Below are positions 23,084 through 36,296 of a stretch of DNA of 64,000 nt, one piece after another. The notes beneath the pieces are model-generated. The model searched no databases. It had not been told where the DNA came from and saw nothing but the letters and a program-made list of their open reading frames with translations. Position numbers and translations under genes: made by a program. The stretch is from Trametopsis cervina. Lineage: Eukaryota; Basidiomycota; Agaricomycetes; Polyporales; Irpicaceae. How positions within the stretch are numbered: position 1 is the first letter of the stretch; every line of letters starts with the position of its first letter. The stretch lies in assembly GCA_022385755.1 (NCBI GenBank), contig MU278352.1, positions 806,001 through 870,000 on the forward strand. Reading direction: 5' to 3'.

Positions 23084-24549
23084 TTAACCTCTGTTCATTG
23101 TGTTACCAGCTCCTTTAGGATTAGCGTCAGTGTACTGTGCCCAACTCTCGTCTTTCTGTCGTTTCTGCTCCTCCCTCTCTCGGCCAAACGCTGTTCCATC
23201 CATTTCCGAGTCAAGCTGGAGTTGCTCAGAGGTAGTTGGTTGTGCTTCCGACGCAGGGCTGAGACATTCTATCAGTGACATTCACACATAGAGAGGATGA
23301 ATTTCGTACCCTCCTCCAGTGATAATGTTGCCTCGCTGCTGCTCAATCTCCAGATATTGATCAATAGACATGGTTGGTAATCTGTGGTCAGCTTGAAAGA
23401 CCTGGGATTGAAATCTTGCACGGTCGCCTGTACCAGCAGGGAGTATTGTAAAGGGCCGTAATGGCTGTAAATTATCAGATAAATATTTCGAGTACGCAGG
23501 GTCCCAAATAAGTCCTACCTTCCCCTGCGGGTCCAATAGTGGACCCCTGCCATCCGGACCGCCTGCAGCAATAGGTGCATCGAGCCTCCACATATCTTCC
23601 TCCGCCTTTCCTTTCTCCTTTGTGCGCGTATCTGCGATTGGTTGAGTAGAAGGGAGCGAAGCTGGCATGCTTCTCAGTAACTCGAGCTCCTGATCCATGC
23701 TCTCCATATTCGTCTGGGCCTGAGTATAGGTTAATCTGAGAAGTAGGAGAGTTGCTTCCCTAAGGATGTCTTCTACTTCGGAGTCATCCTCTGAGTCTGA
23801 GTCCGCTGATTTTTGCGTTTGCGCAGATGGTCGAGAGGGTGTAGGGAGTAAGGATGCGATGGAGTCAAAGTCATTGAATGGTTCAGAAGTAGTCGGCTGT
23901 TGACTACGTCGCTTCTTTATTTCCTAGAGAGAGGCGTTTGTCGTGATATAAGTGGAAGCGGAAGCTGCGCACCTCAACGCGTGTCCTAAGCTCCTTCTCC
24001 TTCTTAAACTGCTGTATTTTCAACTCCCTTCTCTTAACTGGATCTGCTACGCTGCTGGCCTTTCCTTCATACAGCTTCCTTTCCTTCTCATCCACTATGC
24101 CGTAACTTTCCAGGTAGTCTGTGAAGCCTTTGAGATATTGCTGTGTAGTCGATGCAAATTACAGTCAGCGCTGACCAACTCTGCTGCGAAGAAACTGACC
24201 TGCGCGCGACCAATACGTTCAATACGTTCACTGAGGTCTAGTGTACGAGCGCGGTTCTCAACCTCTGCAAGAACAAATGGCACAAACAGGTATACCAGAT
24301 CACGGGTCGAGATGTCGGAAAGTGTTTCCGATGAATGAGGGCTGAACAGGGCGAGGGATGCGATACGGTTTCGGAGCGTTTCTAAATCATGAATTGAGGC
24401 TTTGAGGAGTCCCTATTCATATCTTTAGCTAGGTTTGATAGGTGTGAATCGAAACTGACCTGAGTCTCATCCTGAATCGTTGGAAGAGACGAGGCTCTTG
24501 AGGCAGCCTTCAGTGCCCTCTCAAACAAGAGAGACACAGGCTGCTCCAT
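23084..24549 (-). CDS. TAP42: TAP42/alpha4 PP2A-associated regulator
   Basis: Roughly 390-400 residues in six exons, from ATG 24549 (MEQPVSLLFERALKAASR) to the stop at 23084. The N-terminal all-helical domain (DLVYLFVPFVLAEVENRAR, LKGFTDYLESYGIV, RRELKIQQFKKEKELRTRVE) is the region that binds PP2A-type catalytic subunits. The C-terminal signature is GKPLRPFTILP followed by LPTMSIDQYLEIEQQRGNII, found in TAP42 and IGBP1. The last exon is acidic/basic and hydrophilic (REREEQKRQKDESWAQYTD). TAP42 links TORC1 to PP2A/Sit4 phosphatases in nutrient signalling. It shares a 324-bp divergent promoter with the IML2-like gene and has a full set of conserved blocks. Confidence 0.93.
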
Positions 24550-24873
24550 GTTTTCACCCGTATTCGCAGTACAGCCGCACTAGGGCTTGGCTATAGGGTC
24601 TCAATGGAATTCGTGCTTCGCGTATAGATGGCGGAGGTCGTGCTAAAAGCCAAGATGCAGATCTAGGTGACTTCCCCGGGCTGATTACAAGTAGGCGCCA
24701 GATCAGTTCGGATACAATCCTGCCGATGCCGCGGCTTAACAGCATATCGTCGCCGTCATCCTTCGGCACCGCTCAACTTGGTTCAAGCAGCCACCCCCAG
24801 GTTATACGCTGCACACGATCTCATTATCTTCGGTGTCACTACGGCCGTGTAGAACTTTTCCTTGATAGAAACA
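24550..24873. promoter_or_regulatory. Bidirectional promoter between TAP42 and IML2-like gene
   Basis: The two ATGs are 324 bp apart, head to head. No frame on either strand here is supported. I see no canonical TATA element. Confidence 0.45.
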
Positions 24874-27717
24874 ATGGCGGAAACAACCCAAGAAGAAACT
24901 TCTCGTCGCTTGTCAGAGGCGTCCTCGGGTTTCGACGCGCTCTTTGCAAACGACCTCGACAAAGCCAGGCAAATATTCAGTACAAATGCATCAGCATTTC
25001 ACCTCCTTGGCACTGGTGTTTGTGCTTTTTTGGAGGCAGCCTTGGGTATGGAGGTACGTATATCATCAATGAATGACTGCCGATAATAACTGTGCATACC
25101 CTTTGTAGCAAGGTCTTATGGCGCAGGCCACGCAGGTGCTCGCAGAGTCCGAGGCCGGTGCAAAAAAGCAACTGAAAGCCGCGAAGTCTTTGCCATCGTC
25201 AACGCGCTACCCGGCTGCAACGGAGTGGGAACTGCTCCAGACAGATGCTACCATACTGCACGCCCTTACACTCGCCTTGAAGTACGTTTCCTTCCTAACA
25301 TTGCGTGCGCGAATTCATATGTTAATGCAGCGAGTCGTATATGGGATACGTACAATGCTTCTACGAGCTGAACAGGTGCACGCCACTGTTTTCGTCGTCG
25401 TAGCGCTTGCTAACAGCATCGCTTCGGTTATAGCGCGCACTCCAAGTTCACTAAGTACATCTTTGCATAATCTATCACATTATATTCTCTCATTGTTATG
25501 TTCACATAGACTGTTCAAGACCGTCTTTCCTAGTGGAGTAGACGATTACGCCACACCGGCAACGTCCCAGGCGACATCGCCAGCGCCCAGCATTCGCTCA
25601 GAGACGTCTTCCACGAACACGGCGAAGCAACAAGCTCGCAGTGGTTATGGAGTATTCGGTAGTATCGGTCGATTTGGCGGCTCTTTGTTGAGCGCCCAAC
25701 CAGTTGCAAATCCGGTTGCCTCGTTGCCTGAAGGGCCTATTGAGGAGCTTATCATGTCAGGCACTGCGTTCGGTGAGTGCCATTGCCTATAAAGCTAGCT
25801 TCATACTGACTGTAATATGTGGCTATTCAGGTTATGGGTAGGCTCATCAGTTGTAAGTCAGTTCAGGGAACGATCATTGAAGAATTTTACATCCAGATTA
25901 TTTAACCTTGTTTTCTCGTTGCTCCCAGCTGGAGTCAGGTAACGCCGAATTATATTCTTCCTTGTTGCATAGAATGTTGATACAGTTGGCAGGGGAGTGG
26001 TCGGGTTCCTTGGCTTCAAACACGATCGAAGACTGGCGCTCAAAGCTCTTGCAGTGTCTGCAAACCAGAAAGATGTGCATTCTACTTTTGCGTCGTAAGT
26101 ACTGGCGTACTGAACTGCTTCCTTCACCTTCTAAACATGAGGACGTCCAATTTTGCAGCCTGGTGTTGATGACCTACTATGGTGTAGTGCTGCTGCTCAC
26201 GGGATACCAAGCTGATGAGTCCCATATCCTGAAGCAATACCGCGCCATTATCGACCAGTGAGTCAGCTGCCAATAGTAAAATCTGTTCAGATCCTAACCG
26301 TATCATGGGGATATGAAGGGTAGAGCCTAGATTTCCGACGGGCTCGTTGTGGATTCTAAACAGAGTCAGTATCATAAATCTATCATATACTCAACTCTCA
26401 TGTAGCTTCAACAGGCAAAACTGCTGCGTATGTCCTATGACGCTAACGGAGCGATTGATACTCTCAAGAATGGGCTCACAATGGATAGACCGAAGAGCTT
26501 CCAACAAGCCGATGGCCTTGTGCGTGCTGAGTCTCATTTCCCCCGTCTCTTTATGCTTACGCCCGGTAGATCATTTTTGAGCTCGCTTGGACTTTGCTGT
26601 CCCAACGGCGTTATGAAGAGTCCGCCGAGTGGTTCTTGAAAATGACCGAAGTAAATAGCTGGTGAGATCCTCTTGTTCTATCTGGTTCAGGAATGGTTTA
26701 ACGAAATCGACCCCGTTGCTGCATTTTAGGAGTCATGCTACGTATTACTTTATTGCAGCTAGCTGCTATTTGTCGATAGGCAATGCAGAGAAGGCCCAGA
26801 AGTTGTTCGATGACATACCAACGTTAATCGAGGGTAAGAAAATCGGCGGTAAAGATCTGCCCACAGAGGTATTGATCAAAAAGAAGAGTAAGCTGTGTCG
26901 TTGTATGAGAGTGAAAGTTAGACTGATTCTTTTCATAGTTGCGTTCTATAAGGAGAAGCAGAAGAGATGGTCAAAATCTGAGGACAACTTTGTGAAGGCA
27001 ATCCGGATAAGTCCTGCGGAAGGTACGATACGAAGATAGTGTTATTGATATTCTTACTGACAACCCGATTGGTCGCCGTGTTTTCTGCTTCTACAGAACT
27101 TGGGCTATGTGAGTTCTCAACTTTGGCTTGATCCGATATCTGCTGCTCATGCATATCTTAAAGTCTGGAACACGCACGTCAGGATAGGGAAAGACGTCGC
27201 ACAGGCTCACATTGATGAACTGACGGCTTTCTCGCCACCCGTAACAATCTCAAGCCCTCTCATCAAGACACAACCAGCTCCAACTTCACAGGGCCCTCCC
27301 GATCTTGACACTGCTGATGAACTTGCTGTTCGCTCTCTCATCCTAGGCATCGTGCATCGTACGGCAGGCGAGTTCAAAGCCGCGCGTGAATTTCTGGAAG
27401 ATGCGCACCGTCGACACAAGACAGTCACTATCAATACGTGGGTTGGTGGGGTGACTTGTTACGAGATGGCCATCTTAGATCTCAAGGAGGCGGATGCGAA
27501 GTACGGAAGTGGGAGCACTTTTGACCCTTCTGCACTCCCGATAGGAGATGAGGCGAAGGCAGCGTGGAGAAAGGTCCTCAAGGACGCAGGAGAGAAAGTG
27601 GACTTGGCAGCTTCGTTATCCCCACAGAGTATCGATATGTCTTCAAGGCTAGATACCAGGATCTCCTTGCTCAGAGACGAGCTTGCGACGAAGCGCGAGA
27701 TGGTTGACAGAGCATGA
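24874..27717 (+). CDS. IML2: IML2/TTC39-family TPR-like protein
   Basis: About 650 residues in some 16 exons starting at ATG 24874 ([24 protein letters not shown]). Conserved TTC39/Iml2 blocks include [105 protein letters not shown] and [14 protein letters not shown] Ser/Thr/Ala-rich insert ([15 protein letters not shown]) interrupts the middle. Yeast Iml2 is needed to clear inclusion bodies through lipid droplets; animal TTC39 proteins are linked to lipid and cholesterol traits. Many exons are under 80 nt, so splicing was guided by the conserved frame and small errors are possible. The stop is at 27715-27717. Confidence 0.9.
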
Positions 27718-28078
27718 AGGGCAGCTTATCATCGCTTTGCAATCATACCGGGAAGATCGTAATGACAATGCCCCCTGCTTGAATATTTAATTTGGACATT
27801 TGGACATTAGAGTGTACAGTTCTTGTCATAGGAAACATATACATTGTCAATGAAGCGCTTGCGATATAAGGCCAAATGTCATTGGGAACAAGAGGACCGG
27901 GGCGCTGATCTTGCGGTAAACTGGCACGCGTCCAGGCAAACCTCCGTAGCTTGAGTTAGACGCCAGGCGTTTCTGCATTCATTCACGACCATCTTCACGA
28001 CCTACTTCCCCAACTTCAACCCTGCACCACCACGCTCATCGAAGAAGTGAAGTTCAACAGTGACGGTGCCCACTGATC
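27718..28078. other. Intergenic region between IML2-like gene and LIS1
   Basis: This 361-bp gap holds the 3' end of the IML2-like gene and the LIS1 promoter. The LIS1-proximal part is C-rich. I see nothing else. Confidence 0.4.
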
Positions 28079-29823
28079 ATGTCTGCCACCGCTATAACAC
28101 TCACAGAAAGGCAGAAGGATGATCTGTACGTCTTTGCTTTAGTTACCGATCGCGTACTTGTCACAGTCTGCCGATGACACCCCTCTGCTTGCAGCAATAA
28201 GTCGATATTGGAGTACCTCCAATCTAATGGATTTAACAATGCTGTCCATGCACTAAGAGAAGATCTCGGGCTACCAGACACCGTCCCGGATTCGACATCC
28301 CCGCCTCGGCAGTTGCTTGAGCGGAAATGGATCAGTGTAGTTCGAATGCAAAAGAAGGTATGTTATGTATGGATCTTGATGATATGCTAGGAATGATGCA
28401 AACTCGAGACATTTCATGTCAGATGAACGAAATGGAGAGGAATATCGCGTCCTTGCAGCAGGAATTGAATAATGCGCCGACGAGACGCGCTGGGTCGGAT
28501 GCAGATTGGGTCCCCGTTGCCCCCGCGGCATATACCCTTGTCGGACATCGAGAAGCTGTCACTAAAGTTGCTTTCCATCCGACATTTAGTCTTCTCGCAT
28601 CTGCAAGCTCAGATTTCACTGTCAAGATCTGGGATTGGGAGACAGGAGAGTTTGAACGGACGCTTAAAGGGCACACAAGGGATGTAAATGACTTGGATTT
28701 TGACAGCAAAGGCAATTTACTCGGTGCGTTGCCATTCGACTGGCAGATGAGAATACTGACACCACGGCCAATCAATAGCGACAGCGTCCTCTGATCTGTT
28801 CGTCAAAATCTGGGATACACAGAACGATTGGAAGAACTCCAAGACTTTCCCTGGACACGAACATACTGTTTCTGCTGTCCGTTTCATGCCAGGAGACCAG
28901 CATATTATGAGTGCCAGCAGAGACAAAACCATACGAATCTTCGATGTTGCCTCAACGTTCGTCATGATATGCTTGCTCGACACTTGAACAAGCTAAGCTT
29001 ACTATGGAACTCAGACATTTGATTCGTACGATAATTGGCCATTCCGCATGGGTGCGTTGCGCTGTACCCTCGGACGATGGAAGACTGATAGCCAGTGGCT
29101 CTGGAGATCACGTATGTGTATCATCCACCTACGACTATATTGACCTTCTCACCCATGGCGTCTGATTAGACTGCACGGTTAATTGATGCCTCCACTGGGG
29201 AGACAAAAATGGAATTCCGTGGTCACGATAAGCCTATTGAGGTCGTCGCCTTTGCTCCCCCATACGCATATGCCGCCATTCGAGAGCTGGCTGGGCTGTC
29301 TGTATGTCATGTGAAGTATCCTTGCTATATGCTCTTTGCTGAGATGTTCCGCAGGGTGTAGACAACCATACCCGACCAGGAGCCTACGTAGTAACAGGCA
29401 GTCGTGACTTGATGATCAAGTTATGGGATACACAGAATGGTCAACTTATCCGAACTTTTGTGCGTTCACTTTGCATTCAAGCCAATATCCTCTAATTGAG
29501 AGGAAATGCAGGCTGGTCATGATAACTGGGTACGGGGTCTGGTTTTCCATCCGAACGGAAAGTACCTGCTTTCAGCGTCAGATGACAACTCCATTCGCGT
29601 ATGGGAGATCAAGACCGCCCGGTGCATCAGGACGGTAGATAAGCCGCACGGGCACTTCATCCAATGCATAGCATGGGGCAGGCAAAGAATAGCTGGTGCC
29701 GATGAGAACGGCTCGGCGGCCAATGGTGCCAGCGGCGACGCGAAGAAAGTCGTGTACGTTGTGGCGACAGGAAGCATTGACCAAAGCATCAAGATATGGA
29801 TGCCGAATGCACGTTCTCGTTGA
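28079..29823 (+). CDS. PAC1: LIS1/PAC1/NudF dynein regulator
   Basis: The protein is 444 residues from exons 28079-28125, 28195-28357, 28423-28723, 28779-28956, 29015-29111, 29170-29301, 29355-29459 and 29512-29823. A LisH dimerisation motif (about 18-45, [20 protein letters not shown]) is followed by a short coiled coil ([16 protein letters not shown]). Seven WD40 repeats then run to the end, with [39 protein letters not shown] and IKIWMP at blade ends. LIS1 binds the dynein motor and dynactin at microtubule plus ends and spindle poles and is required for nuclear migration in hyphae. Length and repeats are standard. Confidence 0.96.
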
Positions 29824-30716
29824 ATTCCCCGTTATTTTCCTGGCGTGGGTACTATATTGCTGTCTTATTCACTTTTCTTCTCCGGATTTATACTCCTCCT
29901 GATATCATGCACGCTGTCCCTTTGCTGTACGTTCTGTTCTACGTGAGTGGCCATACCGTATCCCGCCACAGATCACCGACTAACGGTCTCGTTCTCACTC
30001 ACGCAGTAGACTTTTTGCTCATTCGACATGATAATGACTCGGCACACATCGTTATACTCCGCACGGCTCGCTTTCTCCCCGGTTCCAAACTAGCACATAG
30101 TATCACCCCTTGCTCTCGATGCATTTCACTCATTTGCTGTGGCCTTGTCGCTTACCCTCCTTAACACGGTTTTGCGTTTTCATCTTCTCTCGCGCATGAA
30201 TACCCTTATTCATATTCACGTTCTCTAATATAACTCTGTCTGTATCTTCCTCATGCAGAACACCCCTTTCCATCGGATCTGCAATGCATGTTTCTTCCAC
30301 AAGATACGTGCATGGTACAATTTTGAATCGCCTCGAGTGCCGAGGCAGCTTTCCACAAGCCCTGTCACCATTTGAAAGGCTCTCAGACGACCTTATGCAA
30401 GCCTATATTATCATACCCCGATGCACATGCACAACCAGAAAGCCATCGTGCCAGTATTGTCTAAAATAGGAACCGCTCATCGTGGTGGCGTAGGAGAAGC
30501 CCACGGCCCGGTTAGCCGTCTATGGCCAGCATCGCCCGTGTAATTTGCTCACAACAAGGGTACAACAGCATGGGAGAAAAAGCCTATTGCAGGTAGCGTG
30601 AACAAAATTAAGCATTGTAACTACCAACCTGGATGAACAGGTACTCATACATAGTCTGTAAGCCCTCTTCTCCTAACCCTGTTGAAAGCACCACGAAAAA
30701 AGACCCACGTATCACC
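29824..30716. other. Convergent intergenic region, no gene seen
   Basis: This 893-bp stretch lies between the 3' ends of LIS1 and the glycine cleavage gene. It is T/C-rich near 29850-30250. The small frames inside lack splice signals and recognisable motifs. It probably holds two 3' untranslated regions. Confidence 0.4.
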
Positions 30717-32415
30717 TTACCCTCTGTAGAACTTGCTTTTCACAAACGGCAGAGGCGTCACAACCCCCTTTCTCAGCTTGTTCCGCACGTCGACCTCCAC
30801 CTCAGTGCCCTTCTTGTGCCATCCTGACTTGACGTAGCCCATGGCGATGTTTTTGCCGAGCGTGGGTGAGGGTATGCCCGAGGTTATCGTGCCTAGTTGC
30901 TCGCCGCCGGAAGGAGCGTGAATCTTAGCACCCTCTGAAGGAAAAATGAACATTAATATCGAGTCTGTCTCATTACGACCTCTATCGGCGGATGCATACC
31001 TCGCGCGGGTGCACCCTCAACGACGATACCAACTCGTCTCCGGGGCGGTCCCTCCTTCAGATGTTTGCTCACATTCTCGAACCCAATGAACCCGCCCGTC
31101 TCCCTTCGCTCCTTACCTGTTATTGCATCAGCACGCAGATAACAGCATATACCGGTCAAGCACTCAAGACGTACCGATGACCCACGAGAGTCCAGCTTCA
31201 ACCGGAGTCGTTGTCTCGTCCAGGTCCTGGCCGTAGAGACACATTCCTGCCTCAAGACGCAAGCTGTCTCGCGCCCCAAGACCCGTAAGCTGCACAGGCT
31301 CCTTGGACAAGAGCTTTGCAACCGCGACAGTATGTTCCGGAGGAACCGAAATCTGTGCGGAGCCTACATCAGCAGTCCGCATACACACGGCTACCGCTAG
31401 CAGCAATAACATACCTCGAACCCATCCTCGCCTGTATACCCTCCCCTCGCCACATGCAGATTGAAGCCCTCAATAGGGACGTACGCCGCCCGCCCAAACG
31501 TCAGCGCCCTCAGATCAAACGCCGTCAATCCCTGCAGCACGTCCGCCGCGCGCGGGCCCTGGAGCGCGAGCAGCCCCCAGCCATCGAGGACCTCATGCTC
31601 GACGTTTCCGAATCGGCCCGCGTGCGACTCGCTCGCGTTCCACTCGGCGAGCTTCTCCGCAAACCACGCGAGGTCGCGTGCGCGTCGGCCGGCGTTCGTG
31701 ACGACGTACCACGCAGTCGGCGAGTGCTTGGTGAGCACGGTGTCGTCGATGATCCCGCCTGCTGCGTTTAGCAGCACGGAGAGCGTCGAGGAGGACGCGG
31801 GCAGGTCGGTCAGTGCAGATGGGGTGAGCCACTCGAGGAACGCTGTTGCGCCTTCGCCGCGGAAGCTGGAGAGTGGGGATGAGAGGGTGGCAGGGGAGGA
31901 GAGAGAGGAGGAGCAAGTCAGAATATGCGGGAGGAGACGAGAGGCAGGCAAGGCTCACTTGGACTGCACCATGTGCCCAACGTCGAATAGGCCGACCTGC
32001 TCGCGCACATGATGGTGGCTCGCAACGGCACCGACGGCTCCATAGGCAAGGGGCATCGAGTACCCCGCGTACGGCACCATCTTTGCGCCATGCGAGACGT
32101 GGAAGTCGTACAGGCCCGTCTTTGCGAGCTAGACATCGTGTATCGTGTATCGGCCGCCGATTCGATTCGATGTATTGTATAGTTTATGTTTGTCATGTGT
32201 TCACGATGGTGCATAGTCGAAATGTCGAGAGGGGGACAAAGACAAGGTGATCAATACGGACAAGAAATTTTGCAACGAGAGCAGCAGAACAGGAGGGAAC
32301 GTACCGGCGCATCACTCGCGCTCGCTATACCCCTCACCCACACACTCGAGGGTCTTGCGACCGAGACACTGCTGCTGGCGCGGCCAAACACACGACTGAG
32401 CGTACGCGTAGACAT
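30717..32415 (-). CDS. GCV1: Aminomethyltransferase, glycine cleavage system T protein
   Basis: About 410 residues in five or six exons from ATG 32415 ([16 protein letters not shown]), whose Arg/Ser-rich start fits a mitochondrial presequence. Conserved blocks run in order: [118 protein letters not shown]. The T protein transfers the one-carbon unit from aminomethyl-lipoyl H protein to tetrahydrofolate, giving 5,10-methylene-THF and ammonia in the mitochondrial matrix. The product feeds the pool that MTHFR, about 10 kb away, draws on in the cytosol. Length and motifs are normal. Confidence 0.95.
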
Positions 32416-32827
32416 GGTGGTGGTCGTGGTAGTCGTGGTGGTATGGAGTGTCAAACTCGATCGAGGCGGGGGTCTTCAGGGCACAGGCTGGATTAGCCGA
32501 GCCTCAAGGTGGTGGTGTGCGGAGGTCCGCAGGGCCTCCGCTATGGCGTAAAGGCGGCATATTGGGAGGGCGGTCGTCTGCAGCAGATAAACTTCCTCGA
32601 GGCGTTCCGTTTTGTACAAAGCATAAATGTACATGATATTTACTGGCATTTACAGTGCGTGGATGACATCAATAAACGAATTGACGACTTGTGCACGCAA
32701 ATCTTTGTGGCGCTATAATGGCCTGTTTGTTACCAGATAAGGCACTAATTCCACCATCCAAACCACACACTTCCCTTGAATCATTTCATTCCGTTGTACA
32801 CTAACAAAATCCTTGTCTTACAGTCCT
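32416..32827. other. Promoter region of the glycine cleavage gene
   Basis: This 412-bp gap carries the 3' end of ARPC1 and the promoter of the T-protein gene, both on the minus strand. Directly before the ATG is an imperfect CCA/CCACGA repeat (plus strand GTGGTGGTCGTGGTAGTCG, 32416-32442), presumably in the 5' untranslated region. Confidence 0.45.
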
Positions 32828-34397
32828 CTAACGCACGCTCAGCCCAGCGAGCTTCGCCCCGAGCCCCGCCACAGGGCTCACCTGCGTGACGTCCCACACC
32901 ACCAACTTACCATCAACGCCGGACGTGCTCACCCTCGCGACCTGGCCCGCATCGCCCTCATACACCCTCAAGCACGTCACTGTATTCTGATGAACCGTGA
33001 ACATCTCCGACTCGCCGTTCCCCACGATCGGCGACCCGGGCACACTTCCCGCGCCGCCGCTGCTGGACGAGATACCGCGACTGTCCGCGTTCCTGAACGT
33101 GTTGAACGCCGAACTCTGCAGCCTCCCAGGTGCCGCTGCTCCTGCACCTCCTCCTCCTCCGAACCCGGAGCGCGAGGAGGACTTGCTGTCGTCGAGCGTG
33201 CCGGCGAGCTGCCAGCCGTGCGCGGACCCGGTGAAGACGAATGGCTGGCAGTCGTGTCCTGCGGCGACGAGCGCGTCTTCTGAGGTCCATGCGAGCGTGT
33301 TCAAGGGGAGAGTTGAGAGGCGGATCGTGTAGACCGCGGGTCCGCCAGGGTACACGATGGTGACTGAGCTGTCGTGGCCTGTTGGGAGTGTCAGTTAATA
33401 CGAGGGGTGATGCAGTATGAGTCGGCGGGACGTACTGGCGAACGCGAGGACGTCGCCTGAGGGGGAGAACCCGACGGCGTGCACCCATCCTCCCGCGGGA
33501 CTGGCGTATTCGCCACAGATGGTGTTGAACGGCAGTTTCTCTCCCCACACGGTCGGAGCAGGGCTGTAGATAGATTACATAATCAGCCTCATTCCAATAG
33601 TTAGAACGAGGAGAAAGGGACACACCGCTTATCGACGTCCTTGATGTACGCGGAGAACACGCGCGCCTTCATGTCCGCGCCGCCCGCCGCGAGCAGCACG
33701 TTGTTGGGGTGCCAATCGAGCGAGAGCACCGTCGAGCGGATCGGCTTCTTGAGCAACCTCGACACCCACCAGTCGCCCTCGGGGTCGAACGAGCAGATCG
33801 CGATTGCCCTATCGCGTCAGCGTCAGCATCCCGCATCCCCACATCGCACTCCCCACAAAGGCAAGAAGGGAGAAGGGAGAACGCACCGTGCACCGCTCGC
33901 CACCGCAAACTTGTCCTCGTTCGGGCTCCAGCGGACGAACGTCGCGGCGCGGTTGATGCGGAGGAGGACGAGGGTGGGCTTCCAGATGAGCGCGCCCGTC
34001 TGTGCGTCCTGCGTTTGTTGCCATACGTATGCGTTGCGGTCCTGTGCTGAGGTGACGATGCGGTTCGAGCGAGGGGCCCAGTCGATTGAGGTGATCTTCT
34101 TGTCGTGCTGGATATTGAATATGCGGGGATGGAGGTTAGTTGGTTCGTCGCGAATAGGGAAGAGGAGAGGGGGACGCACCTCGGCGAGCGTCTCGGTTGC
34201 TTTCCAGTCGTTACCCTGCCGCGCGAAGATCTGCACGTCGTTTGAGTTAAGGCTCACGGCGACCTCTGCGATGGCACGTCAGCACCTTCAATCGTACCGT
34301 CAAAATATAGAGAGAAGGACGTACGGGTACGGTCCCCATTGAACGCGTGCGCGGTGATGGGTGTTTGCGCGAGAGAGAATACCTCCGGCGCCGACAT
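32828..34397 (-). CDS. ARC40: Arp2/3 complex subunit 1 (ARPC1/Arc40)
   Basis: A WD40 protein of about 395 residues in six exons, from ATG 34397 ([20 protein letters not shown]) to the stop at 32828. Blade signatures are [83 protein letters not shown] and [10 protein letters not shown]. The last blades are separated by a Ser/Gly-rich insert holding the helix [14 protein letters not shown], the family's typical insertion. ARPC1 is a core subunit of the Arp2/3 complex, which nucleates branched actin for endocytic patches and hyphal tip growth. The start context and first small exon are reasonable but not certain. Confidence 0.94.
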
Positions 34398-36290
34398 GTT
34401 TTCGGTTGGTTAGTTAGTTCGTGAAGTGGTGTTTGGTGCGCAGAGGACTCTGTTCAGTCGACTACTGCGATAATGGATGTGAAGCTTCAACTGCAAGCGC
34501 AGCGACTTCAGTGATTGCGTCGGGTGCCCCTAGATTGGGTGCAATCAGATGAGGTGGGGCGGCGTCACGTGACGCTAATGCCTCGCGCAAAAGATGATTG
34601 CACTTCTCTCATTCTCTCTCGAACCAGCGTGTACCCAATGATCATTCCAGCTGGACAATTATGACTTCAACAAAAACCATTCCTCGTTTTGTATCACGCC
34701 TACTTCGTGACGGCGGCTGAAGAACAATACGACCCGGGCATACACTGATAGGAAAGGGATGGACTGAGTTGCAGCACTCTCTGTTATGATAGCACAAGTC
34801 AACGACAACAATAATGGGCATGACACAGGGACGGTCGACCTCGTGTACAAGTAACGCGATATTCGCCCAGAAAACTTACCCTCCGCCTATGCGTTCGCAC
34901 TACTGAACATCACTCCCAGTTCCCAACCGCGAAAACCTACCCTCTCCCCGCCCAAGCAACCTCTCTAGAGAGACAAGCGACCGCTCAACGCTTCGCTCGC
35001 CTCACATTCTCCCAACAGCAGAACCCTCCCTCCGCGCACACAAACCACCATCCCCACCTCCCTCGCCCCAAACCACACCACCTTCCAATCTCGGCCTTCC
35101 CACCCAATCCACAGCTCCAAAATTCAAAGAAGCGTCCCTGCACCTGATCCGCCGGTCCACTCCCACCCACCCCCCAACAACGTGTGGCGGGCCCATTTGC
35201 ATTGCCCCGCGACCCGAAATCTGCAGATCTGGACGCCAGATCTCGCTCGCTCGCTCTCTGCTGTATCTAACTTATACTTATCGCGCGATGTATAAAGATG
35301 GCAAGCAATCTGGGCTTTTGTATTGGGGGTGGCTTCCCTGCGTTGCCTTACTGTGTATTGGGCACTGTATCACTATCAAACGCGTGCTCGTAGGACTTTT
35401 CTGGTGGATGACACGCTTTTGGCGCTGGAGTCTCGCGGGATGGGATTGCAGGATGCTCAGGAAGGAAGAAGGCGAGCCGAGGGCGCCGATTCCATCATGG
35501 TAGTCGGTCGGCTGCGACCACGATATTCGCTGACGCACACGCGGCAGGATAAGCATAGCAATGGACCCTGTGCGTGGCATCAACGTTGTGAGTGGTGCAT
35601 AGGCAGACGCGAAGTCGGGCCCGTGGCGTCACTGGCTGAGGAGTGTGGCTCGAGACTGGCGAACGTATTGAAGGGTGACGTTGATAGCCTGTGACGCCCT
35701 GCTTAACCTGGGTGGTGACGTGTGACAGGCGTACTAGGAACACGTCCTGATTAGCGCAGAACGCGTCTCAGCCCTCGTCCATCGGCTGCCAGCGCAGTCT
35801 CTGTGTATTTGTCGGCGGAGTCGGTGACCGAAGTGAACAAGCAGGACTAGCATATCTAGCGTGTTGCCACCCCACAGGGCTCCTGACAGCGGGCGAACTG
35901 GCGACCGTGGTGCTGTGCTCGAGAACTCAGAGGCGCGTCCGCGAATATAGGCTTCACCTATGTCGGCGACGCGGAGATCAAGAAGAACATCGCACCCACA
36001 CACCACCACGCACCATTTTCTCATCCCATCGTGCCCGACCACCCCGAGCGACCGTCGATCGTCAGCCCCCAGGTTCCCTCTCCGCTGCCCGTACACGAAT
36101 ACGGTAGTTCACCCCGGAAAACACGCGGGTGGATGTGTTCGTGCTAGCGGGTGGGCTGGGTGGCGGGCTGCGCGGGGAGTTTCGGGGTGCTGCCGTACGG
36201 CCATCGCATGCTTGGCTGAGGATGTGCCAGTTGTTCGTGCCCGGTACCCCCGTCCGAGGTTGAAGGTACGTTCCTCTTTTACCATTCCGT
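34398..36290. other. Gene-poor region upstream of ARPC1
   Basis: About 1.9 kb without a supported gene. The first 200 bp must include the ARPC1 promoter. A pyrimidine-rich tract (runs of CCTCCC, CCCACC) spans about 34905-35190. The reading frames at 35323-35694 (+) and 35734-36096 (-) lack family features and introns, and I treat them as chance. Confidence 0.4.
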
Positions 36291-36296
36291 GCTATG

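Noticed and set aside
31461..32012. Plus-strand frames of 100-180 codons over the glycine cleavage and ARPC1 genes
   Set aside because: They are antisense shadows of GC-rich coding exons with strongly conserved minus-strand products.
35323..35694. 123-codon plus-strand frame
   Set aside because: No conserved feature or splice context; it appears to be a chance frame in GC-rich DNA.
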